The notes below the pieces were generated by a model, which saw only the letters and a program-made list of their open reading frames with translations, searched no databases and was not told where the DNA came from. Positions 35,501 through 50,500 of a DNA stretch of 64,000 bases are shown piece after piece. Every line of letters begins with the position of its first letter. The first letter of the stretch is position 1. Location: positions 82,207,950-82,271,949 of the forward strand of contig OZ026518.1 in assembly GCA_964019695.1 (NCBI GenBank), read 5' to 3'. The DNA is from Loripinus fragilis (taxonomy: Eukaryota; Mollusca; Bivalvia; Lucinida; Lucinidae). A program made the position numbers and the translations under genes.

Positions 35501-38500
35501 AGACATATGTTTCAGTAAAGTTGGCCTCGACCTTTGACTTCAAGATCATACCAGCAATCCGAAACTTCCGTTGTCATCTACACAACAAATTTTAAGTATA
35601 TTTGTCTTTGACTATACAGTAAAACCTGTCTTAAGTGGCCACTCAAAAATAGACAAACAAAGGTCTTTAAGACAAATTGTAGCTTAATGAAGGTTGAAAG
35701 TATTGCAGAATGCTCCAAAAGAGCATTCTGCAATACTTTTGACCTGCATTAAGCGATAATCGGTTATGAAAACCAATTTTCGATCTTCTTTTTTGGGTGG
35801 ACGCTTAAGACAGGTTTGACTATAATTCCATATAGCGGTAATCTGAAACCTTCGATGGCCTCTACACACAGTAACCGTGACTAGGCTTGAATTTGGTGCT
35901 GTCTTTGCTTCCAAAGGATACCCTTTTAAGAACATATTTGATATGAACATCCTTCAGCAAAAGATGAAAGAGGAGTTCCCACGCAGATTTGAAGTATATT
36001 TGACATTGACCTATGAGACTAACGTCATAACGGTGCTCTGAAGTATCTAAGGTCATCTACACACTATAAGCAATCATTGTGCAAACGCTGAACGCGCTCC
36101 ATCAAAAAATGTAAAAAGCTCGTGAAGAGCTGTAAGACAGATTTTAAGTATATTTGACCTTGACTTTTGACTCCAAGGTCATATTGGCGATCCGAAACAT
36201 TCGTTGGCTTTTACACACCATAAGAAATGATTGTGCTAAATATGAACACACTCCATCCAAAAAATGAAAGAGGTGTTCGCATTACGAGCTGTAAGACAGA
36301 TTTTAAGTACGGTAAAACCTGTCGTAAGCGGCCACTCAAAAAGATGACCAAAATTGGTTTTCAAGACCGATTGTCGCTTAATCAGGTCAAACGTATTGCA
36401 GAATGCTCGGAGCATTCTGCAATACGTTCGACATACATAAAGCTACCGTTTGTCATTAAGATCTTTGTTTGGTCTGTTTTGGAGTGGCCGCTTAAGACAA
36501 GTTTTACTTGACCTTCAATGTCATATTAGTGGTCTGAAATCTTTGTTGTAATTTTCACATCTTTGTGCCAATTGTGAACAACCACGGCCAAAAAAGTGAG
36601 GGAGGAGTTACGAGCAAAACTGACTGACGGATGGACGGACGGGCGAACAGACGGGATCAATTACAATATATCTTACTATTTTTTCTAATAGTGAGGATAT
36701 AAATATATTTCTGTTGTTGTTAAAAGTTCACATTAGGCCGTTTAACTTTATCATCACGTACAGCTTAACATCCATGAACCACAACAGAACTAATGACGAC
36801 GAGCATGTGTGTCCGTTAACACTGCAAGGCGGCACCTACTAAATAAGTAATTCATTGCTGAACTTTTCAGGCCAGACTATCGTTGTTATGGCGTGTGTGC
36901 TTTATGCATTCAAAGGGTATACTGTAAAACCTGTGTAAAACAGCCACTCAAAAATAGACAAAACAAAGAACTTAATGACAAATTGTAGCTTAATTAAGGT
37001 CGAAAATATTTCAGAGTGCTTCCCTTCAACAATACGTTTGGCCTGTATTAAGCGATAATTGCTTTTGAAAACCAATGTTTGGTCTTTTTGAGAGTGGCCG
37101 TTTTACACAGGGTTTACTGTACTTCTTTTTAAGAACATACTACCATTCTCGTTAATATTATTTTAGTTTCACGAGCGGACCATATTTTCTGTCGAAACTC
37201 CTTGTTATTCAAATGATATGTTAAAATGATTGGGGGAAATGACGATAAGCTAAGATATATAGTAAAATCATCCAAAAACTGAAAACATAACTACAAAACG
37301 AAGATGAAATACTGTTGTCCAATTTCAAAGAGTATAGACCTGGATAAAAGTGGACCTTCTGGCTACCCCTCGGTGCAGTTCAAATATGACACGTGTACCT
37401 ACATGAGCTCAAATTCCTTGCAATTAATTTTAGTAGTCAGCAAATTGGGCGTTATGGTTTGAAAAAGTAAAAAAAAAAAAAAAAAAAGAACAAATCAAAA
37501 CGAAAAACAAAAAAGAAACAACAACATGGATTCAATTTTTCTATTGAAGTTAAACTCTACCAAATTCGTCTCAAAATATTGTGTGGCATCTTATCATTTG
37601 TAAATTTATGGCAAAGTAAGGAATCTTAGTTCATCAGCAATGGTTTGGTGAGAACTGTTCGTTGATGAGTTAAAAAGTTAACCATTTTCATTCTGAAAGA
37701 TACAATACGCATGGATTTGTCCATTTTGGTAATTAAAGGGTCACAGGTCGAAACTAAATTCAAAGATGTTTCGGCCCCTGAAGATTGTTTTGTCTTAGCA
37801 AACGGTGTAGACCCTGGTGTAATGACACCTTATGCAGCATTTCATCTGTCTCTTCCCTGTTCGACATAGTACCTATTTACTGGTATCCAGAATGAAACAT
37901 GGTTGATATCTTGGTGCCATTGCTGTTATTTTAGACATAAACCATAAATGCTCATATTACCATTCTTGACAGTTGATCTTTATTCTTGAGTTTGGTGGGT
38001 AGGGTCTTCCTCTGTGTAGACATCCTCCTGAAAAATATTGAAATTAAAGCCATGTAAAGAGAAGACCATTTTGCTGTATGCCGAAAAATAAAGGTGGAGA
38101 TTAGCCTGTGCATTTTCAACTTCTATAAATCGCACTTAGATACATTATTTCTACACTTCTCACTAACTTGTAGTCCCTTATTTAGTCTGTGCAGATTATA
38201 TACTGACGGGCAAAAGAAACGTTACACTAAAATTTTCGATAAATCACTCAGAAGGAAATAAAATTAGTGACAGCAGTTTATTAGCCAACATGCCTGATAA
38301 ACATAAATCGATAAATTCAAATGACCCGATGCTTTACTCAAGGTTTTTTGGCGTTGTTTTACGTCCTATGTCAAGATCTATGGTCATGGCGGGACATTCA
38401 GTTCACCTAACCATAGCTTGAACAAGCGGTTAACCAGTACTTTGTGCACATACTTTCGCTTGTAACTGACAACAAACCTTCTTGAATGATTCAGCGGAAG

Positions 38501-41500
38501 GAAGAAGGATGACCGTAGAAATTATTTCATGATCAATTTCCACGAAAGTATGGGACCGGGCCGGGATCGACTCAAGGTTCTGGTGATGGTAAGCTCGTGC
38601 AGCTTGTGTTTGTGAACCACATGTCTAGCCTGACAAAATTCTAGTGTAGCGTTTCATATGCCCAGAAGTATATTTAAGTATAGCCTAATCACAAATCCCG
38701 AATGCATGGTGTCTATTGATATGGCTCATTTAGGCTACATCAAAAAACGTTTTGCATGTTCAACTCTACTGAGCATGAAATTTCAATTTCAATTGCTCAT
38801 AAGAGATAAAATAGTAAAAAAAAAGAGTTCTTGCTTTATAACCTCAGATGTTGTATTTATCATGTTTAAAAATGTTAAAATGCCAACAATTGTTTGGCAT
38901 TTTAACATTTATCAGCAGGATCAATCCCATGCTCAGTTGATTTGAGCATAAAAAGTTTTATAGCCTCGAGTCCTGGTTAAAGTATACAATGGTTGTTACG
39001 GAGACCATATGTTATTCACACGGGCCTGTAGAACCGCGTTGCTTTTTCCAGAAGAACTATGTGCCCAATTGACTTTTCTAGCCGTATCAAATGAACGCGC
39101 CCATTTTCAGTTTTTGATTTGCAAGATATATGTTTTCATTGTTACCTCATCTTAAATTGAAACTCCTGGAAGCAAACCATCAGTACACTGATCAAACAGC
39201 GTCTGGTCTGGGTCTGCGCTGTTTGCCTATCTCCCAATAATAGAACACCATGATTAAATGGGTTCAGAAACTCACAGTGGACAAGGGTCGCCTTGTATTG
39301 GAACGAGTTACGGTAGTTACCCAGCAAGCACACAACAACAGGCCACCAACGGCCCGCCAGTGACACGCCATCGAAATGGCGTATCGCTGGCGGGCCGTTT
39401 ACGGTGGCCTGACGATGTGTGCTAGGTGAGTAGGTCCGCTCAATATTCTTTCCTAACTTTCAGTGTAAACATTTTAAAAACTATACTTAAAGCCATTAAA
39501 AACGCAACTGGTACAAGTGTTATTTCTCCTATAAATATCAGCTTTATACACTTTGTCTTTGTACTAACAAGTGTCCCTTACGTAGGAGAACGTTTTACCA
39601 AAACTTGAGCTCAATTGCACACTTCTGCCAAAAGATTTGGTGAAAAATGACGAATTCATCAATTTTTTAGTAACCATATTAAGTCTTGAAATTTTATTTA
39701 ATTTCAGCATGCAATTACTGCGTTTCACTCAAACAAACAGAAAAACGGTTTACAACACAAAATTCACTTTGCTGGAAGGACCTAAATTTATGTTTTAAAT
39801 TTCATTTTTCGTGAAATTTCCCCAAAATTTGAGAAATTAATAGAGCTTCGATTAAACTGAATCATTTGAAAATTGGCATACGTAAGTTGTAAGGTCATAA
39901 CCTTTGCTTATCATTTATCGCAATATTTACCGTCGAAAGTGTCATATTTTCGTTAACTTCCGGTTTTCATGCTGAAACTTTGATGACATTTTTGAAGGTC
40001 AAAACTTCAAGACGAAAAAAATCTGTTACGTGTGCATAGAAAGTAGAGCAATGTTGAAATTTTCCGAGAGTTTGAATCCAAAAAAAACCCATTCATAATG
40101 AAGATCTGATATCCATATTAATAAGGTGATCTTGCAGTTTTTGGGTCGAAGTTGAGAAGCCCCCGTGGTGTAGTGGATAAGCGCTATGCCTTGTAAACCA
40201 GGGGTCGCAGGTTCGATTCCCGGCTTCTCCATAAAAAAAAATAAAACCACTTAAAACCACTTTCGGTGAGCCTTCGGGTGCTCCCGTCATATAATAAACA
40301 CACAAATCATAAACCCTCCCGGCGGTACTGGTTTCTACCCAGGGAAAGCCACAAAAAGTTTATCAAAAATACAGCCTGGCTTATCTGGACTGCTTTATCT
40401 GCACCAAAAGAGTATTGGCTTGATATCGCGACCATAGGTTTATGCTTTTATTTTATTATAATGATAAAATAGCATTAAATCTCGAGTAAGTTTATACTGT
40501 AAAAGTTGCGTTTTTACTGGCGTTAAGTATAATAACAGCCTCTTGTTACATCGCAATGAAAGTCTGTGATGATACCGTTTTTAAGTTAGGAGCATCACGC
40601 AAGCTAAACAATGTCCCGGGAAACAACGAACGAATAGTTGACATCAGAACATACGAGCCCCACTCCAATATCTGTCGATGATGTGCGTTCTTATGTGGTG
40701 GTAATGTTTTTGCCTGTTCATTAACTTTGCCCACAAAGGATGTGAAACGAGCACGCATTTTAGGCCCACATGAGATGCTTCTGTGCAAATCAGATGTATA
40801 CGTTGGAAATATGACAGCCAGTCCTTTAAAACTACAAATTACTACTATAAACTCGGGAATTTTCGTGAGAATTTTATTTTCGCGAATAGCGTTACAATAC
40901 ATATTTACGAATTTAAAAATTCGCGACTAGGGCATGATTTACTATATCAGTAAACGATAGAGTGATTTTGCCATTTTGCGAGGGATTAATTTTCACGAAC
41001 CTTCGCATATCGCATATGCGCAGTTTCGCGAAAAATAAAACCCTCGCAAAAATTTCCGAAATTACGGTATCTAAAAAAATACAACGCTACTTTTGAGAAT
41101 TCAAATCTGACCATAGGTGAAGCGGAGATAACAAATGACAGGAATTCCATCCACCATTCGACATTAACGAGTTTAAGTTTTGTTGCCATATTTATTTCTA
41201 AAGAGCCCAGAATTTAGTAAGTTACGTAGGAGTGAAATATAATCAAATACTTTAAGATGTCAGGCTGATAACAATAAAAACTGTTTACAGAGATTAAATC
41301 AATCCTCGGCTTCAAACAGCGTCATTGAAAATTTCTGCATATTTATACAATTATTTATATGAAAATATTCATCTTCATAACCATAGGCTTCTAGACCATG
41401 TAAATCGGGTTTGACCTACTAATCCATTTTAAAATTTGATTGCCTCACATTTGATGCCATTATCTGAGCCTCGTCGCAATAAAATGTCTTTGGGATCTCC

Positions 41501-44500
41501 TCCAATGAAGACTCAAAACAGCCTGCTCAGCTACAGAGACCAGGTAGATCATTGGAATTTCGCATGAAGCAAGTTTTACTATTATTCTTTCCAAAGAGTG
41601 AATAACAAAGGGGCTGATTTGACTGCGCGCATGCGCAGTCTGGTTTGCGCCTTTGTTATTCACATACAATTAAATAATGTTTTCTCGCTACGACGCCTAG
41701 CAAGTTATTGTGAGATAGTCTGTCAGTTACATGTATGTCACTTTTAAATGTAACAAGTATAAGCGTAGCATCCCTTAAATGCTTGCCTAACAGTATTTAC
41801 CTTGATAAGGCTGTCGTATCTTAACTTGGTGCTATGGATGGGAAGTGAGAGATAGTGGGGGTCTGGGTCGATTTTATCAGTAAAAAACTGGGCTTAAAAT
41901 GAGTGTATTTTCTTTAAAGTAGCATTTGTTTTTTTGCTTTAATCGTTATTCTTATATTATAATAAAATATCATTGTCGTTTTCTTCTTAAACTTTGCCAG
42001 ACTTTTCTTGATATTCTAAACTCATTTTTGTCTTTTATCTCACTAAAATTGTCATTTTCGCTTATAAGTTAATCATCCTCTGACAGAATTGACTGCAGTC
42101 ATGCATCAGTGATGTAAGAATATTGCGCATCACCTTATATGGGACTATACCATACTGAATGCAATTGACTGTCTGTTTTTTCTTCAGATTTTCAAGCGCC
42201 ATCTTCAAGTGATAAATTAACGCTTACATGCTGGGCAATTTTGGCTGCTTTTTGTCGTCTGAGGATATTTTACATAAACTTTTTCAAAACATCTTTCACA
42301 AATACATTGCACCACCAGTGGACCAAACACTTTGGACCCAGATCAGGTCCGACGTATGTTGGGACTTGATCTGGGCCCGGTTATCACTTGCGGGTTAAAC
42401 TTCTAACTACACTGGGCTCTTATTAAGACGGGTACTGAATGAGAAATGTGCATGATTGCACAAATAGGATTTTGTTGTTACAGAAGAGTGTTTCAGTCAA
42501 TATTGTATTTAACAATCAACGCTGAGTGTCTGTGGTATAATTTAGAAAATGCTATACGGATTTTATGATATTGATACCCTTATTTTAGTAACTCTGTTCA
42601 AATCTTGCTGAAAGCTTTACTGATACCTAAGAAAACCAATCTCAATTCCTTGTCACTATCAGGAATGGTAATTATGTATTTATTGGTATGTGGTAGAGTC
42701 AACCAGTACAAAGCTTGGCAGCCATGACATTAGTAACGTAGTTATAAATATATTTAAAAACGCATCGCGCCACCACTCTGCCAACAGAGCTTAACAATGA
42801 TTTAGACCTATTAATTGATCATAGGTCCAGATAAGGATAGTTTGTGCATCTAAAATATCATTTATACGCACTCTTATCTGGAGGCCTGTAATATAATTTT
42901 AAGGTAATGAATTGGAGTCTTATTTTGTAAAGAAATATGAGAAACATCGGCATTTTCCAGGCATTAGGAAAAATGCATATCTGAAGAGAACAATATAATA
43001 CAAAAAATAGTGAGTATGGCCAGGAAATGCCACAATCCGGCTCAGACCGCAGACCAACCCATCATAATTGTGAGGAAGAGGCACAAAACACAGACATTCA
43101 CATTACAATTTAAGCAAAGGAACCACCTCTATATCCCTCCGCAAGATGGTTGCTAAACTAGAAAGAATATCAAGAACCACACCACAACAATAAAGGCGGC
43201 TCTTTCAATATAGGTGCACATTCTTTTTGGAGTCGTAGACTCAGTTGATCTGGACCAATTGCAAGTTGTCAAGTGAATCAGAATGATAGCTTGGCTTATT
43301 GACATAATATCATTATAAGAAGAAATGCAAACCAACAGCATAATGGCGTGACTAGATATTTTCCAGCCTCTGCCCGACAAGAGCCTTTTCAAGACTATTT
43401 TGTTGCTAAGAGTCCAAAAGAAAACACTGACATCTAAATAAATGATATGCAAATATACAAATTGTGTGAGGAGATGCAATAAATGACATGCTGGGGAATG
43501 AGATTAGTTTGCATTAAGATGGAACGCTTGAAGAAATCGCCACATGGGTACTCATTAGTATTTTTATAGTCTAACTCAATATGTTTGTAATATCTTCAAA
43601 AACCTTCTCATAACATTTGCAGCAAATACATAATGGAGTAAATTTCCTGGCTTGTGATGTGGTTTTTGGTGCCCTTTCTAGTAATAACAGTCATTTTGCA
43701 GAGGTTTTGAGATCCAAGACTAAAGTTAAGAGTGCGTAACGAAAATTTAATTTTCTTATTTCTCACCCAAAACATATGTTGTGGGTACTCAAAAGAACCG
43801 TCTCAACGAGACGGTTTTTTGAGCACCCAAAATATATGTTAAAAATGATGGGCAAGGAAATATTTACAATTTTACGTTGAAAATTTTGTTGATCTAAACC
43901 TAGGGAGATCTGGTTGCTTTACTTTAATTGTGCATTGGCTTTCATTGTGCTGTGTATCTTCCTCGTGGTACCGTGGGTTGGTCTGCAGTCTTTGATTGTG
44001 ATATATTCTTGTCATACTCACTTACCGTTTCTGAATAATACCCTTAGCGACAGAAACATGGTTTACTTTTAAAAATGCCATTTGCATTTTTCGCAAACAT
44101 GTAATGTTCTTTGCAGATGACAGATCAAAATGAACAATTTAATTGAATCATTTATTTTAGCGGTGGTTTTATTAGCGTCTTCAGTCAGACCAATATTTCC
44201 AGAAATCTAAAATGACGTAATCCTGTGTCCTATTCGAATCTGTTTTTTGTACATATGATTTCGAATACGATTTCGTACATATGTTTTTTGTATCTCAATG
44301 TCCTTTATATTTTATAAAAATATTGTCATTTATTTCCTGGCGAAATAGTAGATAAAACTGCCACAACCATTGATAAAGTAGATCGAATAGAGTCTACTAA
44401 TAACATATTTGAGCCGTGACATATGATTTCCAACAAAATGGCATTTTGACATGAATAGACTCAGACGAACCTGTGCAGTCTCCTTTTAAGCTTAGAAACT

Positions 44501-47500
44501 CCAAATGATGTTTGGTCAGTAGCTTAATATTCGTAGAATATTAAAATGACTAGCAAAGGCTCTGATCAGACTCCGCATATGCGCAGGCTGGTCTGAGCCT
44601 TTGCTGGTCGCATATACCACACTGCTAGAAATCTCATGTCGTGACTCATTTTATTAAACGTTCTTAATTCTATCACCACCCTCAGGCCTAATATCAGTGA
44701 CTAGGAGAGTTTCATAATAGTTTTGGGTGTCAAACTGACCTTTTTCTTTTATCTGGAAAGACTTTATATAATTGGCAAGAAAAGTGTCGCCTTTAATTTT
44801 TAATTTATGTCAATGATATGTTTGGTGCTGTCCGTAGTAAACTGTTGTTGTACGCAGATGACTCTGCAATTTTAGTGGCAGATAAATGTGTATCTATCAC
44901 TGAAACTATCTTACAGAATGAACTTGGGATTGTAAGTGAATGGCTGGTCGACAATAAACGTTCTCTAGCATTTAGGGAAAACGGAATCTATACTTTTTGG
45001 ATCTAGACCTAGGTTAAAGTCACAACCAGCTTTAAGTATTTCTTGCAAGTGTACCGCTATTGAAGCGAATACTACTGTAAATACTTGGATGTAGTGTTAG
45101 AACAATGTCTTTCTGGTGCTATATAGTGACTTCTGTAATTCAAAAGGCAAATGCAAGGTTGAAGTTTTCATACAGAAAGTGGAAGTTTTTTTTAAAATTG
45201 CCGACCAAAAAGCTTTCAGTGAGGTCATTGATTCAGGGCCATTTTGTCTATGAATGCTCTTTTTGGTATCCTGGCTTATAGAAGGTTTTGAAAAAAAACC
45301 TTCCAGTTATCCAAAATTGAATCATACAGTTTGTTCTTAACAGTGATTCAACAGCACATATATAGTCTCTTGGCGGGTTATCTGTTTCAAAAAGAGTTGA
45401 CCAGAATATTTTGAAACATGTTTATAAGGTCAAGTCGGGTCAATCTTCAGATTATGTGGTCAAGCATTTTATTCCAGCAAGTTCCATACACTCATATGAA
45501 ACTAAATTTAGGGAACTTGGGTGTTTTTCTATTCCAAAAGTCAAACGTTTTGGAAAAAAAAAACAATTTGGATATGGTTGTGTTTTATGGAACGAACTCC
45601 CTGGTGATATTAGGAGCATACAGATATCCCAATTTTAAAGTAGTTGTTAAAATATCTTTTAAGCAAGATTGATTTGTACTTTGTGTTCTTACAGTATTGC
45701 AATACTTTTTACTTTCCTTTTATAATGGAATTTACGGGTTTAAGATATTTACGCTCATTTTTTCATAATTGTTTCAATACTCATTTGCTTAGTGGTGTCT
45801 CTTTAAGACTGGCAACCGGTGCAAAACGACCACAATGGAAATTTCAGTAATCATTATCTCTTTTTTGATTTATCCTTGGCATTGTTAAGCAAGCCATAAA
45901 ACATTGCAATTTGTGCATTTTAATTGTATATTTTATGTGTGTATTGAACATCGCTTTGTACTGTTTATAAATCAATCAACCAATAACATTAAAAACAACT
46001 ATAACATCAGAACCACTGCATAAACACAGCCATCAATAGCAAATAACAGGGGATTGGTTTTGATGAGATTTACTTGCAAATTCTACACCTAAGCTCGTAC
46101 TGCTATTTAAACGCACGAAATGGGTTTGTGACAAAACAATAAGTGAATATAACAAATAAATACCACAGCCCGATAGCACAGATCACAAAGAGAAAGAGAC
46201 ACCAGGTCACAGAATGCGCGGATCTAGAAAGTTTTGTCAGAGGTGACCTAACTTTGACAACGTTTTTTTTGTTGTACCACTATAAGCGGGCCATCACCGG
46301 TCCGCCAGCGAAACGCAAATGATAGCCCAATATTGAATCCTAACAAGGTAATTTTGTGATTTTTCAGGGGATCCCTACCAGTATTGCTGAGAAACCCTTT
46401 ATTGTTTTGATTTCCAGGGGTCTGGATCCCCTGCCCCCTCTGGATCAGCGCATGCACAGGTAAACCAACAGTATGTAAATGCAAGTTAAATAAAGTAACG
46501 GAAGCATCCACCTCACTCACCAACTTGCAAGGTGATTGCAAAACTTGAAAGGAATTAAAGCCATGTATGTTGCATTTGTTAAATATATCCCGGTTAAAGA
46601 TATAGAGGATCTTACATAAGTGATCACTTCATACGAAATTTATTAAACGAGCCTTTAACGAGTTTAATAAATTTCATATGAAAGAATCACGAGTGTAAGA
46701 TTCTGTTTATCATATTACCTTTGAAATGTGATTTTATCGCCTTCAAAGTTTGTTTATGTTAATGAAAATTTACATTGTTGTCACAGACGTCGTCATGACG
46801 TTACTTGCCCCCCCCCCCCCCCCCCGAAAGTTTTATGTTACGTGTACATAACATTATTAATGACATGACCTTATCCGCTAAAAAACAGTAACGTCTTTTG
46901 ATAAACAAAATTATCAATTGCCGCACATTACTCTCAAGATAATGTATGTTGTATGACACTAATAGAGACAGTTCTTTAGAGATATATAATTTCAGACGTT
47001 ACAATTGGTTGAGTTACCCCATACATTATTACTATCTGCATATAGGCAATATAAAACGCGATTTATGCTCAATACTTAGACATGATTTAATATTTGAAAA
47101 GAGCCAACTTTATGAAGATATCATTTATGATATATACTACTCAAATTTGATAAGGGTCACACCTTTAGTACCATAGTAAGTTTTATTTATCAATACAATT
47201 TATGTCACACATGACTCCATGTCTTTATTAAATCATCTAGAACAAAGTTCACAGATGGATCTTCCTCGCGAAGCCAAGGGTTTGTCTGCAGTTTGTGATT
47301 GTGGTATTCCCTGATCATAGTCACTTACTATTTTTGAAAAGCGTAATTGAAGTCATTTTTACAATTGAAGCAAATGTTTGCTTTGACTGAGCTAAATGGG
47401 CAGCTAAGGATCCGGACATTTTTCAATGTACAGTGAGGACTCTCACTTGACTTGGTGGGTGTACAGACTAATCTCACACTATCAAACGGTCGATTTTGTC

Positions 47501-50500
47501 AACATGTCCAAAATATCTCTTTCAATGATGAATCTTATATAGGGATACGCTGTTAAAAAGAACTCCAAACTCGTATATGAGTTCAATTTATACTCAGAAA
47601 AACAATTGAGGGATATTAAAATTCTTTTGACTATATAACAGTTGAGAAAATAATTTCCATACAAGGCATTTTCATATCTGATAGAACTACCAATATGCAA
47701 TTCAGCGGAATGCAAAATAAAATTTACGGGTCATTGGTTACGATACAGTACCACACCAAATGTACCAACCCTCTTTACCCAAAGTTCAAAAGCAAAAAAT
47801 TTAGCGTGTAAATTTTTTGCTGCAACCTTTACCTGGTCTTTACTTATGTTCTAATACTGATCACAGACAAGTGTTCACACCCATTTATCAGTAATTTCAC
47901 CCAATAACGTGACAACTTCTTCAACAAAAATGCACAGATATGGCATACCCCAGCCAATATGACAACAACTTGGAAGAAAAACACTTACAAAACTACAAAA
48001 TTAGGTGTCATACCTTTGGCTGAGAGCCAGCAATGATTTTGGAGCCAGCCATTATGGAATACAAACGATAAAAATGGGGTTCAATCATTTCTGAATGCTT
48101 GTGACTTTTAAGTATAGAGTGTTGCACCATTTGGACATGTACTGTACTTTAATCATCGAAGTGTGACTTAAATCAAACATTCATTTTGATTGCAGATATC
48201 TGGAACTATGAAATGCATGCATAATTATTTTCGATTTTATTGTATTAAATGTTAGAGATGGAACTGATTCTAAATATCCTTCAATTGTTTTTCTGAGTAT
48301 ATGTAGTTGTCACCGCTAGAAATATCCAGTCTCAGGAAATAGTCAGCCACGCTAAATGCTATTGTGTATGCCATATTTTCAACAGAGATTTTCTAACTCA
48401 CTCAATGTATTATCAAATATAAACTGAAAATTGCTAATAACCCGCAGATGGTCAAAGCTAAAGCAAGCCAAAGGAACCCAATTTTTGACCCATGGAGGGC
48501 GTAGCAAAAGATACGCATCACCCCACCGATACATTGTGACAGTTTAATCTCAGAGTCATCGTTGATTCTGATGCCTGACCATCTGTGCTATTAAAGTTTA
48601 ACTAAATTATATCGCATTCCTTCATAACGGTTACTTTTGGAATGGTCAAGAAAATGTGTTTAAGCAAGAACAGAAACTAGGATGATGATTTGACCAGTAA
48701 AGCATGTTTTAAAGCCCCTGTGTATTGCGATGGTGACGCTGTTTCTAGTCTTTGTTATTTGCTGCTCTAAGTATGTGTAGAAGTAAGGAGTGATTTACAA
48801 TATCAAACCATTTTCCAAGATTAACCATAAATATAATATATAAACTGCATACGGCCATCTCTTACTGGGGTATTGCACTTCCAATGGAACACTGTTTTGG
48901 CAATAACATTAAATTTAAAATGGGAATTTTAAATTTAATTCGAAAAATATATTTTAACCCCAAAAAAAAACCCTAACTAAAATTATTTTTTGAAGTTTGT
49001 ACACGTTTTCATAAATGCTGTGATAGGATGGAATATTAACAGTCTTAATGTTTATGACAAATAACATTCCCGTCTTGTACCTTAATGACTATCAGTTGAA
49101 CATAAAGCCATGTATATACTATAATATAAGACAATTTACAACAGTGCATCAGTGGGTTTTAAATGTAGCTGCATATTGTTTAACAACATAGTCAACAATA
49201 TATCAGTTATCTAAACATGTCACAAAGACGGTGACTCAAGCGAAAGGCTACACATATAGATATCTACTGCCCAAAATGCCCTCTTAGCTGGAAGCGCCCA
49301 TTTGCCTAGTTATTCCATGAATGGTCTGCTTATTGATCTCACCACTCCCAAATGAAAATAGGCATATTTTCCATTATATAAAGAAGCAGCAAAAGATAAA
49401 TATAAAATGAAATGTAGTACATGTAAGTGCCTGTACTTCTGAGATCTGATTCGTATTATCAGGACTGTGTATTTCTAGTTGTACGCTCGCACATACAGAC
49501 CATGTGCCAATTCAGAAGGGGGGGGGGGGGGGAGAGGTGTCCGGACTCCCCTAAAAACCACGAAAATATAGGGTTTCTTAGTTATACTGGTCTGGATCTC
49601 CTGAAAAACCAAGCCAACATTCGATGTTAGGCCAACATCGGCCCGCCAGCGAAACGCAATTTCATTGGCGATTTGCTGGCGGGCCGAGGATGGCCCGCTT
49701 AAAGCGGTATTTGGATCCACCCTCCCCCATCAACTCTCCCCTCATAAAAAAATCAAATAAATAACGTTGTCAGAGTTGGACCCCCTCTGACAAAACTTTC
49801 TGGATCCGCGCATGCAGACACATGGACAAAACTTACATATAGGTACAGACAGAAGCAGGCAAATAGGCATAAAACGCGTAAATAACCCCTTATCCGTAGA
49901 ACTATATAAGCAGCTTGGATTGCATCGTAAACCGCGCCATTTGATGTTACAAATTAATCGTCTGCTGTACTCTATAATGGACATTTTATAGCTGATCAAA
50001 TGCTACGATACCTGTCCCAGGTTTTTTGCACTGATAGTACAAAAATGGGTACTAAATGGGTATTTTCATTCGAACAAAAACTAAGTTATTTATTTTTACA
50101 AGGTATCAGAGCAGTAAGATTGATATCATTCTCCGCCAAAATTTAAAACTAGTTAGGGTTTTGCTATATCTATCTGCATGCAAAGGGGTATGTGCATTAA
50201 GAGGCTATTTTGGCCCCCCTATGAGGTCAAAAAATAAAAGTTGCTCTTCACAAGTTTCTTCTTATTAGTTTATTAGAACAATAGCCAAAGTGTAAATGTC
50301 TGGTATTGATTCGACTTTTATGGTTGCTGTGGTAACAAAAATGGCTGCCAAAATAGGCTGAAAATAGGAAAATTACCATTTTGGAGCAAATTTGAGACAT
50401 GTAACAGAGGATTTAATATAGAGCACAAGCAAATACCAAAAAAATATTTTAACAGATGAAGAGAATTATCACGGTACACAATATATTAAAAGGTTCTTTA

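Larger units (their letters stand above)
35490..36670. repeat. Diverged tandem repeat, about 160-bp units
   Basis: The phrases 'ttttaagtatatttgacctt', 'gatccgaaacattcgttg' and 'acacaccataagaaatgatt' recur in order several times with heavy divergence. The block ends in 'ggatggacggacgggcgaac' near 36630, a degenerate GGAC-type simple repeat. MITE family 2 copies A and B are inserted within it. Confidence 0.65.

Noticed and set aside
40026..40305. Two minus-strand frames with '[17 protein letters not shown]'-like text
   Set aside because: This is the familiar antisense translation of a tRNA-like sequence, not a protein.
40546..40902. 118-codon minus-strand frame
   Set aside because: Overlaps a MITE family 5 copy at one end, no splice context and no recognised domain; may be a repeat-derived frame.
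43153..43479. 108-codon hydrophobic minus-strand frame
   Set aside because: Lies inside an inverted-repeat element, no known match, AT-rich DNA easily gives Ile/Phe-rich frames.
49475..49720. Overlapping 67- and 81-codon frames around the poly-G run
   Set aside because: They come from a non-autonomous repeat also present at 46.2-46.5 kb in inverse orientation.
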